Under the pieces are notes generated by a model. It searched no databases and was not told the DNA's origin. It saw only the letters and a program-made list of their open reading frames with translations. The position numbers and the translations under genes were made by a program. Source: Oscillospiraceae bacterium (GTDB lineage: Bacteria; Bacillota; Clostridia; Oscillospirales; Acutalibacteraceae). From it: 43,806 bases of DNA. Positions 17,698 through 26,486 of this stretch are shown piece after piece. Location: contig JAQVFM010000008.1 in the NCBI GenBank assembly GCA_028697255.1, positions 1-43,806 on the forward strand. The letters are read 5' to 3'. Position 1 is the stretch's first letter. Each line of letters starts with the position of its first letter.

Positions 17698-18978
17698 TTG
17701 CAGCCTGTACGCCATCCGCTTGCCGAGGGTGTCAATTTTTTGGGCATCACGGATGACAGGTTTAAAACAGCACAGCTAACAGTGGCACTACTGCTTCCCC
17801 TGCAAGAACAAACGGCATCTTCATATGCGATTTTGCCTTTTCTGTTGCGTCGTAACTGCGGTGAATACCCGGATTTTTCTGCTCTGCAGCGTCGCTTAAA
17901 CCAGCTATACGGTGCGCGCATACTGGCAGATGTGATTCGTATCGGCAGCAATCAGGCTCTTATACTCACAGCAGTATCAATAGACGACCGTTTTGCTCTA
18001 AACCGTGAGGCAATTACACAGCAATGTGCCGAACTGCTGCGCTCAATGATTTTTGAACCGGCTTTTAAAGACGGACACTTTAATGATGACGACACTGAAC
18101 TGGAAAAACGCTGCCTTGTTGAGCTAATTCAATCAGAAATTAATGATAAAAGGCTATATTCCCGTCAACGTTGCGAACAGATTTTATGCGAGGGCGAGGG
18201 ATATGCCGTTAATCGCTACGGCACCATTGACGGTGTCGGGGCATTGACGCCCGAACATGTGACTAACGCATGGAAACGGGCATTACAGAGTGCGCAGGTG
18301 TGTATTGTTTATCAGGCAACAAGCTGTGGTGCAATTGCTGACAACTTGGCCAAAAGCTTTGCGGCGGCTGCGGGACGCGCTCCTACTCCCTTAATTACAG
18401 CCGAGAAACGTACGATTAAAAATAAACGCGAGGTTGTCGAAAGGCTTGATGTTAACCAGGCAAAGTTAGTTTTAGGGTTTAAAGCTTATAATTCGGCGGG
18501 AGACGACATTGCTGCAATGCGGCTTATGAATGCACTGCTTGGCGGTACTCCTCATTCGCTTTTATTCAAAAATGTGCGCGAAAAGCTGAGCTTATGTTAT
18601 TACTGCTCTTCGTCTTACGATAGATTTGGACGCGTGCTTTTGATTGACAGCGGCGTCGATGAGCAAAACGCAAAAAAAGCACAGGAGCAAATAATTAAGC
18701 AATATGACGCAGTATGCCGCGGTGACTTTACCGACGGCGATATAGAATCGGCCCGTACCAGTCTTGAAAACCAATTCAGGTCTATTGAAGACCATCAATC
18801 CTCTTTGGCTACATGGTATATCGGCCAAAGTCTTGATAATAATATTTCCACACCAGCACAGGCAGCCGATGAGCTTTACAGTGTAACACGCGACCGCATT
18901 GTTAATGCTGCACGAAGTATCAGCTTGGAAGCTGTCTACATGCTTGCCGCAAAGGAGGGTGAACATGCCGGGAAGTAA
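17698..18978 (+). CDS. ymfF: M16-family peptidase-like protein without zinc motif (YmfF type)
   Basis: An insulinase-fold (M16) protein of 426 aa. The N-terminal EGVNFLGITDDRFKTAQLTVAL resembles YmfF, one of two M16 proteins linked in Bacillus subtilis to 5-aminopentanol modification of elongation factor P. The HxxEH zinc motif is absent at the expected place, where the sequence reads SYAILPFLLRRN, so this is the non-catalytic partner. The C-terminal half keeps the M16 region LMNALLGGTPHSLLFKNVREKLSLCYYCSS. The start is TTG 17698 because an in-frame TGA directly precedes it and AAGGGAG lies nine bases upstream. It overlaps the next gene by 14 bases, implying coupled synthesis of a heterodimer. 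The EF-P link is by family resemblance only; efp and ymfI are not nearby. Confidence 0.85.
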   Translation: MQPVRHPLAEGVNFLGITDDRFKTAQLTVALLLPLQEQTASSYAILPFLLRRNCGEYPDFSALQRRLNQLYGARILADVIRIGSNQALILTAVSIDDRFALNREAITQQCAELLRSMIFEPAFKDGHFNDDDTELEKRCLVELIQSEINDKRLYSRQRCEQILCEGEGYAVNRYGTIDGVGALTPEHVTNAWKRALQSAQVCIVYQATSCGAIADNLAKSFAAAAGRAPTPLITAEKRTIKNKREVVERLDVNQAKLVLGFKAYNSAGDDIAAMRLMNALLGGTPHSLLFKNVREKLSLCYYCSSSYDRFGRVLLIDSGVDEQNAKKAQEQIIKQYDAVCRGDFTDGDIESARTSLENQFRSIEDHQSSLATWYIGQSLDNNISTPAQAADELYSVTRDRIVNAARSISLEAVYMLAAKEGEHAGK

Positions 18979-20266
18979 TAGTCATTGGCAGGAAATATGC
19001 GAACGCCATACCGGCGAGTGTTGCTTTAAAATGGTTCACCCAACCGGTCTTCCAATATTTGTATGTCCGAAAAAGGGATATCGTTCAAGCTATGCCGTGT
19101 TCGGAACACGTTACGGTTCGATAGACACCTTATTTTACACAACCGGTGACGATAAACCGACCGAGCTGCCTGCCGGTATCGCTCATTTTCTTGAACACAA
19201 GCTGTTCGAAAACGAGGATAGTGACGCATTTTCACGCTATGCCAAAACCGGAGCATCGGCAAACGCTTATACAAGCTTTGACCGCACTGCATATTTGTTT
19301 AACTGCACCGATAAATTCGAAGAATCGCTCCATATTCTTCTTGACTTTGTCCAAACACCTTATTTTACCGAACAGACGGTACGCAAGGAACAGGGAATAA
19401 TCAGCCAAGAAATACGCATGGGTGAGGATTCTCCTTCGCGCCGCGTGCTGTTTAATTTGTTGCGGTCGCTTTATCATAAGCACCCTGTACAGATAGACAT
19501 AGCCGGCACGATCGACTCAATTGCACAAATTACGCCTGAACTGCTGTATGGCTGCTACAACACTTTTTATAATCCTCACAACATGGTTCTCGTAGTATCG
19601 GGCAACGTCACGCCCGAACAGGTTTTGGCGGTTGCTGACAAAACGCTCAAACCATCTGATTTTAGCAGCGTCGAACGCGCAGCAATTGACGAGCCTAAAG
19701 AGGTAGTAAAGCCGCGCATCGAACAGAATATGCCTGTTGCTTCGCCGCTGTTCTATTATGGCTACAAAGATTATATTCCCGACGGCAAATCCTACCGCAC
19801 GCCCGAACAGCTTGTCGCTGCGGGTGTACTGCTTGAGGTAATTGCCGGTCGATCCTCACAGTTATACAACCGTTTAATGAATCAGGGATTAATTAATTCA
19901 TCCTTTAGCTTTGATTATTTTGATGGTCCCGGCTATGGTGTATGGATATTTGGAGGCGAATCGGCAAACCCTGACGCTGTCGCATCTTCAATAAGTGATG
20001 AAATTGCACGTTTGCGTACGGACGGTGTTTCCGAGGATGCTTTTGAGTCCGCTCGCAACGCTTTATACGGAAAACAAGTTGCCTCGCTTAACGATGTTGA
20101 CAATGTGTCAGACAGCTTAATGATTGACTATTTTGCCGGCAGGCCACCTTTCTCGGCAGTGGAAGCAGCGGCATCTATATCTCGACAAGCAGTATTAAAA
20201 TTGCTGGACACCTGCTTTGACGAGAGTCAGGCATCACTGTCGTTAATTTTGCCATCCGGACATTGA
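18965..20266 (+). CDS. ymfH: M16-family zinc peptidase (YmfH type)
   Basis: The catalytic partner of the preceding gene, 434 aa. It carries the inverted zinc motif HFLEH at residues 74-78 (His74, Glu77, His78), with acidic residues about 75 positions later in EQGIISQEIRMGED for the third ligand. GTIDSIAQITPELLYGCYNTFYNPHNMVLVVSG is the characteristic M16 segment. The start is ATG 18965, with AAAGGAGG about six bases upstream; the frame is open further but lies inside the previous gene. In M16 heterodimers an active HxxEH subunit pairs with an inactive one, and the gene overlap here fits. Its physiological substrate is unknown; B. subtilis genetics tie the pair to EF-P modification. Confidence 0.9.
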   Translation: MPGSNSHWQEICERHTGECCFKMVHPTGLPIFVCPKKGYRSSYAVFGTRYGSIDTLFYTTGDDKPTELPAGIAHFLEHKLFENEDSDAFSRYAKTGASANAYTSFDRTAYLFNCTDKFEESLHILLDFVQTPYFTEQTVRKEQGIISQEIRMGEDSPSRRVLFNLLRSLYHKHPVQIDIAGTIDSIAQITPELLYGCYNTFYNPHNMVLVVSGNVTPEQVLAVADKTLKPSDFSSVERAAIDEPKEVVKPRIEQNMPVASPLFYYGYKDYIPDGKSYRTPEQLVAAGVLLEVIAGRSSQLYNRLMNQGLINSSFSFDYFDGPGYGVWIFGGESANPDAVASSISDEIARLRTDGVSEDAFESARNALYGKQVASLNDVDNVSDSLMIDYFAGRPPFSAVEAAASISRQAVLKLLDTCFDESQASLSLILPSGH

Positions 20267-20285
20267 CAACAATATTTGCAATCAA

Positions 20286-20312
20286 ACGGGAGACTGTCCT
20301 TTTGTCTCCCGT
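20286..20312 (+). terminator. Hairpin after the M16 pair
   Basis: ACGGGAGAC (20286-20294) and GTCTCCCGT (20304-20312) are perfect 9-bp arms. The following bases GTTATTGAATATTT are only moderately T-rich, so it may be a weak terminator or attenuator before lgt. Confidence 0.5.
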
Positions 20313-20357
20313 GTTATTGAATATTTAATTTACATATGAAAGGACGATGACCAAAGC

Positions 20358-21479
20358 ATGAATGATTTTGTTTCATTCCCCGCGCTTAATCTTAAGTTCA
20401 ACATTTCCGACATCATTGTGCAATTTAAGCTTTTTGGCATTGATTTTGCCCTGAGATGGTATGGTTTGCTTATCGCCGTCGGCTTTTTGCTTGCTGTAAT
20501 CTATGCCCTGCGGCGGGCACGACATTTCGATATTGACCCCGACAGAATGATTGATGTAACGCTTGTGTCAGCATTATTCGCATTTGTCGGCGCCCGTCTT
20601 TATTATGTATTGTTTTCACCCGACGTCTCTTATTATTTTGAAAAGCCTGCCCGCATATTTCAGGTCTGGGAAGGCGGGCTTGCAATTTACGGCGGCATTA
20701 TATTCGCATTTGCAACCGCAATCTGGATGTGCCGTGTGCGCAAGGTAAACACGCTTGCAATGTTCGATATTGCCTCGATTGGCTTTTTTATCGGCCAGGG
20801 CATAGGTCGCTGGGGCAATTTTTTTAACCAAGAGGCTTTTGGCGGCAACACCACTTTGCCGTGGGGTATGACGGGTTCAATTATCCAACAGGAAGGTCTA
20901 AACGGGACAGGATATGATGGCTCACTGCCCGTTCATCCGACATTTTTGTATGAATCACTCTGGTGCCTGATTGGTTTTTTAATTTTACATTTTGTATCAA
21001 AAAAAGCCTATAAATTTAAAGGTCAAATTTTTTCGATGTATATTATGTGGTACGGGCTTGGACGCTTTATGATCGAAGGACTGCGTACCGACAGCCTGAT
21101 GCTGGGCACAATGCGTGTGTCACAAATTATCGCCGCACTCTCTATCTTAGGTGGAGCTGCACTGTTTTTCGTGCTGCGCGCCCGACATAATTCGCTGCCG
21201 GCAGATTTGTTTGAAGAGCCCGGGGACAACGGTGAAGCAATTGAAGCATCAGAAGAAACAGCCGATGACAAAACCGATGAAGAAATATTCGATGATAATG
21301 CCGGTGATGAAATGCCCAATACTGAAACCGGTCAAGCTGACAACGAAATTAGTGAAGAGACCGCCAACGAAATCGTGGAAGAGTCTGATGGCGAGGGCAG
21401 TACAACAGACGGTATAAGCGTTGATGACCAAAACCAAAGTGACCAAATTAATTCTCAAGGCGATAATGACGAAAATTAA
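20358..21479 (+). CDS. lgt: Prolipoprotein diacylglyceryl transferase with acidic C-terminal tail
   Basis: Lgt moves diacylglycerol from phosphatidylglycerol to the lipobox cysteine of prolipoproteins. The first ~275 residues form a seven-helix membrane enzyme with the family signature [13 protein letters not shown] near residue 152, an early [20 protein letters not shown], and [29 protein letters not shown] follows. A tail of about 90 residues (roughly 283-373) is extremely rich in Asp and Glu and probably disordered; it is not part of the usual ~260-300-aa enzyme. The tail begins right after the last helix and should face the cytoplasm if topology follows E. coli Lgt. AAAGGACGATGACCAAAGC precedes ATG 20358. 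folD follows after 11 bases, so the two share a transcript. Confidence 0.95.
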   Translation: MNDFVSFPALNLKFNISDIIVQFKLFGIDFALRWYGLLIAVGFLLAVIYALRRARHFDIDPDRMIDVTLVSALFAFVGARLYYVLFSPDVSYYFEKPARIFQVWEGGLAIYGGIIFAFATAIWMCRVRKVNTLAMFDIASIGFFIGQGIGRWGNFFNQEAFGGNTTLPWGMTGSIIQQEGLNGTGYDGSLPVHPTFLYESLWCLIGFLILHFVSKKAYKFKGQIFSMYIMWYGLGRFMIEGLRTDSLMLGTMRVSQIIAALSILGGAALFFVLRARHNSLPADLFEEPGDNGEAIEASEETADDKTDEEIFDDNAGDEMPNTETGQADNEISEETANEIVEESDGEGSTTDGISVDDQNQSDQINSQGDNDEN

Positions 21480-21490
21480 GGAGACACAAA

Positions 21491-22342
21491 ATGGCAGTTA
21501 TTATAGACGGCAAAGCAACAGCGATGCGCATTCGATCACAAATCAAGGACGAGGTTGCAAGCCTTAAACATAAAGGTATTGTTCCGGGGCTTGCGGTTAT
21601 CATTGTAGGAGACGATGCTGCCTCCCGCGTATATGTCAACAACAAGAAAAAAGCCTGCGCCGAGGCAGGCATATATTCCGAGGAAATAGCACTGCCCAAG
21701 GATACACCACAGGATCAGCTTTTGGCAACGATTGCAAGCTTAAACAACCGCAGCGATATTAACGGTATTTTGTGCCAGCTTCCGTTGCCCTCACATATAG
21801 ACGACAGGGCGGTTATAGCCGCAATTTCCCCAAACAAGGATGTGGATGCATTCCATGCCGCTAATGTCGGGCATATAATGATCGGAGACTATAATTTTGT
21901 GCCATGCACTCCGGCCGGAGTTATGGAGTTAATTCACGGCACGGGCACCACAGTAGAGGGCAAAAGTTGTGTGGTTATAGGGCGCAGCAATATTGTGGGC
22001 AAACCGATGGCTATGCTTTTGATGCACGAAAACGGCACTGTAACAGTATGCCATTCAAAAACCCGTAATCTTAAGGAAATATGCAAGAATGCGGATATAC
22101 TCGTGGCTGCGGTAGGACGCGCAAAATTTGTGACAAAAGATATGGTAAAACCGGGTGCCGTTGTGATTGACGTCGGCATGAACCGAGATGAAAATGGCAA
22201 GCTGTGCGGAGATGTTGACACTGAGGCCGTAAAGGAAATTGCCGGCTACATAACGCCTGTACCGGGCGGTGTCGGCCCCATGACAATTGCAATGCTATTG
22301 AAAAACACCGTAATGGCTGCAAAGCTGCAAAACGCGTTTTGA
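21491..22342 (+). CDS. folD: Bifunctional methylenetetrahydrofolate dehydrogenase/cyclohydrolase
   Basis: FolD interconverts 5,10-methylene-, methenyl- and 10-formyl-tetrahydrofolate, feeding purine and formyl-Met synthesis. The 283-aa product is full length. It shows the catalytic YVNNKKKAC (Tyr and Lys of the YxxxK motif), GILCQLPLP, the nucleotide-binding [14 protein letters not shown], and the C-terminal signature [27 protein letters not shown] directly precedes ATG 21491. It is the second gene after lgt, and convergent with murA. Confidence 0.97.
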   Translation: MAVIIDGKATAMRIRSQIKDEVASLKHKGIVPGLAVIIVGDDAASRVYVNNKKKACAEAGIYSEEIALPKDTPQDQLLATIASLNNRSDINGILCQLPLPSHIDDRAVIAAISPNKDVDAFHAANVGHIMIGDYNFVPCTPAGVMELIHGTGTTVEGKSCVVIGRSNIVGKPMAMLLMHENGTVTVCHSKTRNLKEICKNADILVAAVGRAKFVTKDMVKPGAVVIDVGMNRDENGKLCGDVDTEAVKEIAGYITPVPGGVGPMTIAMLLKNTVMAAKLQNAF

Positions 22343-22380
22343 CCTATTTTTTGAATAAATACTGTTGAGTAATCCGTAAA

Positions 22381-22406
22381 AGGGCGCGATGAGGGCATCG
22401 CGCCCT
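22381..22406. terminator. GC-rich palindrome between folD and murA
   Basis: AGGGCGCGAT (22381-22390) and ATCGCGCCCT (22397-22406) form perfect 10-bp arms with loop GAGGGC, followed by ACTTTATAT. It probably helps end folD transcription. The form AGGGCGCGAT...ATCGCGCCCTAC also resembles dispersed palindromes common in Clostridia, and is distinct from the repeat family described elsewhere here. Confidence 0.5.
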
Positions 22407-22416
22407 ACTTTATATG

Positions 22417-22450
22417 TAAAAATAAGCGCAATATCCCCTTGTTATTGCGC
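22417..22450 (-). terminator. Terminator after murA
   Basis: Read on the minus strand, GCGCAATA and TATTGCGC (22443-22450 and 22426-22433) make an 8-bp stem with a 9-base loop, followed by TTATTTTTA. It starts six bases after the murA stop. Confidence 0.6.
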
Positions 22451-22455
22451 CAATA

Positions 22456-23712
22456 TCAGTCCAGGCGCTGTATCACCGCGCCCGTATTGCGCAGATTTTG
22501 TTCAAAATTATCATAGCCGCGGTCAATGTGATGGAGCTCTAACACCTCGGTTGTGCCCTCAGCTGCAAGACCTGCAATTACCAAAGCTGCGCCTCCCCTA
22601 AGATCGGTGCATTTTACCTGTGCACCCGAAAGACGGGGAACTCCCTCGACAATTGCCACTCTGCCTTCAATTTTTATTTTGGCTCCCAGTCGCATAAGTT
22701 CACTTGCATGCTTAAACCGGCTTTCAAATATATTTTCTACAAAAACGCTTGTACCGTCGGCAACACACATCATAGCCATCGTCGGGGCCTGCGCATCTGT
22801 CGGAAAACCGGGATAGGGCATAGTGCGTATTGAGCGAATGCGTTGAAGACGCTGCGGAGCCTTGATTAACAGCTCGTTTTTTTTGCAATCAATCCGGCAG
22901 CCTGCCTCCTCAAAGGTCGGAATTACGGTTGCTATATGCTCGGGACAAATATTATTTAGCACAAGCGAACCGCCGGTAATTGCTGCTGCAGCCATATAAG
23001 TTGCGGTTTCAATGCGGTCGGGAATAACAGTGTGCGAACAGCCATATAATGCATCAACACCCTCTATGGTTATGGCGCTTTCTCCCGCTCCTGCTATACG
23101 TGCACCGCAACGCGTCAAGTAATTGCATAGGTCGGTTATTTCAGGTTCCCGCGCGGCATTTAGAATTGAAGTCGTTCCCTCTGCCGTTACTGACGCCAAC
23201 AAAATGTTTTCGGTTGCCCCGACACTTGGAAAAGACAGTGCAATAGTCGTGCCCTTAAGCCTACCGGGAACTCGGCACTCAAGACGTCCGCGCTCCTCCA
23301 ATATTTCCATGCCTAATTGACGCAGCGCCGACAAATGCAAATCAATCGGACGTGTACCAAGCTCACAGCCACCCGGAAATGAAATATGCGCCTCTCCCGT
23401 ACGTGCGGCAATTGCACCCAGAAAAACAATTGACGAACGCATTTCGCGCATAAGGTTATCGGGTATGTCGCTTCGATTAAGTCCGATTGAATCAACTGTA
23501 ATACAACCGTTTGAACGACTGACCGAGCATCCTAAATATCTTAGTATACGCACCGAGGCAGCTACATCGGTGAGCATTGGACAATTATGTATTTCACTTT
23601 TACCCCTTGCCAGAAGCGTTGCAGCCAGTACCGGGAGCGCACTGTTTTTTGCACCGTGAATATTTACAACGCCGTTCAATCTATGGTTGCCTTCAATAAT
23701 CAGTCTCGACAT
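22456..23712 (-). CDS. murA: UDP-N-acetylglucosamine 1-carboxyvinyltransferase
   Basis: MurA makes the first committed peptidoglycan intermediate by joining enolpyruvate to UDP-GlcNAc. The 418-aa product has the N-terminal GAKNSALPVLAATLLA (with the substrate-binding Lys-Asn), the catalytic cysteine in FPGGCELGTRPIDLH, and PGFPTDAQAPTMAMM with the conserved Asp. The Cys makes it of the fosfomycin-sensitive type. ATG 23712 is chosen from homologous starts (MSRLIIEGN) and AAAGGGTG upstream; a frame extension to 23793 looks spurious. It is the last gene of the dcw cluster but lies beyond a terminator-like hairpin after murG, so it may have its own, unrecognised promoter. Confidence 0.96.
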   Translation of the reverse strand: MSRLIIEGNHRLNGVVNIHGAKNSALPVLAATLLARGKSEIHNCPMLTDVAASVRILRYLGCSVSRSNGCITVDSIGLNRSDIPDNLMREMRSSIVFLGAIAARTGEAHISFPGGCELGTRPIDLHLSALRQLGMEILEERGRLECRVPGRLKGTTIALSFPSVGATENILLASVTAEGTTSILNAAREPEITDLCNYLTRCGARIAGAGESAITIEGVDALYGCSHTVIPDRIETATYMAAAAITGGSLVLNNICPEHIATVIPTFEEAGCRIDCKKNELLIKAPQRLQRIRSIRTMPYPGFPTDAQAPTMAMMCVADGTSVFVENIFESRFKHASELMRLGAKIKIEGRVAIVEGVPRLSGAQVKCTDLRGGAALVIAGLAAEGTTEVLELHHIDRGYDNFEQNLRNTGAVIQRLD

Positions 23713-23843
23713 AACATGCACCCTTTCGCTTTGGAGAGAGCGTGACGGGGCAACTGCAGCCCCAAAACTCGCAAGCAAGCCTGCAAGTAACACGCGCCTG
23801 CAAACCTATCCTATGCAAAAAAGAGTGCATGGGTGAATGATGC

Positions 23844-23908
23844 AAAAAAAACCGTCGAATAAGCATATCGGTTTTTTAAATTCTCATTACCGATATGCCC
23901 TTGACGGT
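23844..23908 (-). terminator. Terminator between murG and murA
   Basis: On the minus strand, ACCGTC and GCATATCGGT pair with ACCGATATGC and GACGGT across the interval 23851-23908. They form a long two-part stem followed by seven T residues (complement of 23844-23850). It lies about 50 bases after the murG stop, so most dcw transcripts should end here. Confidence 0.8.
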
Positions 23909-23954
23909 TAAATTTTTGTATCATTTAATGCTGCTATAAGTTATTCAGTGGGTA

Positions 23955-25082
23955 TTATTTATTACGATTTTTTAAAGTGTTTATTATAACATCATAAATT
24001 CTGTCTGCCGCATCATATATTGCGGCACGGCTGGCATTCTCAGCCATCCTTTTCATTTGGACAGGTGATGATGTTATTTTTTCTATCTCTCTCCACAAAA
24101 CATCTGTTGTCAATTGCTTTTCGACAATACACACTGCCGCTCCCTTATTAACCAGCGCCATTGCATTATGATACTGGTGGTTCTCTGCAACATTGGGCGA
24201 CGGTATCAGTATTGACGGCCGCCCCGCTGCCGGCAGTTCACTTAATGTCATTGCACCGCAGCGTGAAATTACAAGATCAGCCGCAGCCATGCAGCGTGCC
24301 ATATCGTTTATGTACTTAAGCACCCTGATTCCCGGAGTATTGTCGGTGACTCCGAGCTGTTGAAGTTTTTTGCGCATATCCTCATAACCGTTGTGTCCGG
24401 TCGCGTGTATATGCTGAAGCCGTCCTTGTATTGCACTTTTGGCTAACACTCCGGCCATCGCATCATTTATGCGTTCAGCACCAAGACTACCCCCGAAAGA
24501 CAGTACCATCGGCCGCTCATCCAGCCCGAGTTCACGCCTTGCGGTATCTTTGTCAAGCAGTAAAAACTCCTCGCGCAAAGGATTTCCTGTCACCAAAACC
24601 TTCGCATTGTCCGGCAAATATTTTCGTGCCGATTCTTCGGCAATCATTATTACATCGGCATATTTGGCAAGCATTCTCACAGTTATACCGGGATAAGCAT
24701 TGGATTCGTGAACCAGCACGGGAATGCCCATTTTTGCCGCCTTGCGTAAAATCGGGCCGCTGACATATCCACCTGTGCCTATTGCAATATCCGGCTCAAA
24801 GCTTTTTAAAATTTGTTTGCAATCGGCACCCGCCACAACCGCATGATATGCTGCCGATATATTCCGTCCAATATTTTTAACCGAAATCCGCCGCTGAAAT
24901 CCCCTGACATCCACTGTTTTTATTTTGTATCCGGCCGCAGGCACAAGCTGTGTTTCCATGCGTCCCTTTGCACCGACAAAAAGTATTTGGGCATCGGGCA
25001 TTTCTTTTTTTATTTTTGCGGCAATTGCGAGCGCCGGATTTATATGGCCCGCCGTCCCGCCTCCGGTCATTAAAACGCGCAA
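23955..25082 (-). CDS. murG: Undecaprenyldiphospho-muramoylpentapeptide beta-N-acetylglucosaminyltransferase
   Basis: MurG adds GlcNAc to lipid I, giving lipid II at the inner face of the membrane. The 375-aa product is a GT-B enzyme. It has the glycine-rich loop GGGTAGHINPALAIA near the N-terminus, GTGGYVSGP near residue 100, HESNAYPG, LSFGGSLGAERIN, and ISRCGAMTLSELPAAGRPSILIP, the UDP-GlcNAc site. The preferred start is TTG 25082 (LRVLMTGGG), because AGGGAGG lies eight bases upstream and homologues begin there; the frame continues to 25148 without support. A repeat copy (25111-25163) lies just upstream, between it and ftsW. Confidence 0.96.
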   Translation of the reverse strand: MRVLMTGGGTAGHINPALAIAAKIKKEMPDAQILFVGAKGRMETQLVPAAGYKIKTVDVRGFQRRISVKNIGRNISAAYHAVVAGADCKQILKSFEPDIAIGTGGYVSGPILRKAAKMGIPVLVHESNAYPGITVRMLAKYADVIMIAEESARKYLPDNAKVLVTGNPLREEFLLLDKDTARRELGLDERPMVLSFGGSLGAERINDAMAGVLAKSAIQGRLQHIHATGHNGYEDMRKKLQQLGVTDNTPGIRVLKYINDMARCMAAADLVISRCGAMTLSELPAAGRPSILIPSPNVAENHQYHNAMALVNKGAAVCIVEKQLTTDVLWREIEKITSSPVQMKRMAENASRAAIYDAADRIYDVIINTLKNRNK

Positions 25083-25110
25083 TGGGCGTTCCTCCCTTAC
25101 ACTACTTACT

Positions 25111-25163
25111 ATAGCGATTGCAAGATACACTGCTTTACGGGCGAGCACAGTACGCCCCTACAG
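25111..25163. mobile_element. MITE-like repeat, copy C (half element, 53 bp)
   Basis: The sequence aligns with the inverted right half of copy A from its outer end (ATAGCGATTGCAAG) through CTGCTTTACGGGCGAGCACAGTA to CGCCCCTACAG. The central palindrome is decayed. It is wedged between murG and ftsW inside the dcw transcript. Confidence 0.55.
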
Positions 25164-25202
25164 CTTTTTGTTAATATAAATAAATAATTCGAGAATTAAG
25201 CT

Positions 25203-26369
25203 TTAAGTGTCCCCTATATTTGACTGGCGCGAAACTGAAAGTACAACACCCATTTGGGCTAACAACATTACAAGCGATGTGCCCCCGTAACTGAAAAACG
25301 GCAGGCTTATGCCGGTATTGGGTATCGTGTTTGTAACAACCGCCATATTTAATATTGCTTGCAAACCGATCTGTATGGTAAGCCCAATAGCCAGCATGGA
25401 ACCGAATTTGTCCTGTGATTTCATGCCGATAGTAATACCGCGCCATACAAGCAGTGCAAACAATAAAATTATTAACACCGCACCGACAAATCCAAGCTCT
25501 TCGCAAATTACCGAAAAAATAAAATCATTATGTGGCTCAGGCAAAAAAAGATGCTTTTGACGAGAATTGCCGAGCCCCTGTCCCATCAGTCCGCCCGAAC
25601 CGATAGCAAAAAGCGACTGCACCGTTTGCCAGGCCTCATTCCTGTTTGTCGCATAGGTGCCAATCGGGTCAAGCCATACATTTATTCTGTCTAATTCATA
25701 TTTTTCTACAAACACCATATAGAAAAATGCGCCTGCCCCCAAGCCAATTGTTCCAAAAAGGTAACCAAGCCTCGTGCCGCCCACAAACATCATAAAAATC
25801 CCGATGCAAAGGAGCAATATCGTGCCTGACAGGTGAGGCTCGATAAATACCAATCCACATGTTATGCCTAATATTAACATAAACGGCAAGAAACCGGCCG
25901 TAAAGGTTTTCATCCTTTTATGGTTTATTGAAATAAGGTGCGCAAACAGCAGTATAAGCGCAAACTTTGCGATTTCTGAGGGTTGGAATTGAAAGCCGGG
26001 CAGACGTATCCACCTGTGAACCCCGGTTGAAGACGGCATCATAAGAACAACCCCAAGCAAAATATACGACACAACCATAAGCGGTATTGCAAAGTGATGT
26101 AAAATATGATAATCGACTGCCGACACAATTAGCATTATTACTATTCCGAGCAATGCGAAAACAAGCTGTCGTTTTATATAATAAAAGCTGTCGCCGTCAT
26201 TCCAGTAATATGAATACGCAAAGCTTGCCGAAAAAAGGCTGATAAGCCCTACGACAAGTATAAGCATCAATATAATAAAAAACGGTAAATCAAACCCTTG
26301 TGAAACCGAAAAAAGGCGTAGCCGCTTTTTAGGTTTGCTATTTACATATGCCGTATTGCGAACCGCCAT
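25203..26369 (-). CDS. ftsW: SEDS peptidoglycan polymerase, FtsW type
   Basis: A SEDS-family glycosyltransferase that polymerises lipid II together with a class B PBP. The 388-aa protein has about ten membrane helices after a basic N-terminus (KPKKRLRLF). It shows family motifs: RQLVFALLGI, GVHRWI near residue 115, FQPSEIAKFALILL, IEPHLSGTILL, and the C-terminal TIPNTGISLPFFSYGGTSL. Its location in the dcw cluster next to mraY and murG favours FtsW over RodA. ATG 26369 is the only sensible start, although its Shine-Dalgarno is poorly placed (AAAGG, 13 bases). The 117-base gap to mraY is where murD often sits. Confidence 0.92.
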   Translation of the reverse strand: MAVRNTAYVNSKPKKRLRLFSVSQGFDLPFFIILMLILVVGLISLFSASFAYSYYWNDGDSFYYIKRQLVFALLGIVIMLIVSAVDYHILHHFAIPLMVVSYILLGVVLMMPSSTGVHRWIRLPGFQFQPSEIAKFALILLFAHLISINHKRMKTFTAGFLPFMLILGITCGLVFIEPHLSGTILLLCIGIFMMFVGGTRLGYLFGTIGLGAGAFFYMVFVEKYELDRINVWLDPIGTYATNRNEAWQTVQSLFAIGSGGLMGQGLGNSRQKHLFLPEPHNDFIFSVICEELGFVGAVLIILLFALLVWRGITIGMKSQDKFGSMLAIGLTIQIGLQAILNMAVVTNTIPNTGISLPFFSYGGTSLVMLLAQMGVVLSVSRQSNIGDT

Positions 26370-26486
26370 CGAATCGACCCGGCCTTTCCATTTCTTTATG
26401 TCAACCGATAAACACCCCTGATTCAGTATACCGGAGTTTTAACGGTAATATGCGTTAATATTTTCAATGAAGAATAGTATTAAATT

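Noticed and set aside
22381-22406. AGGGCGCGAT palindrome as a fifth copy of the MITE-like family
   Set aside because: Its core differs from GGGCGAAC and it lacks the GATTGTGAAAT-type ends, so it was treated as a separate hairpin.
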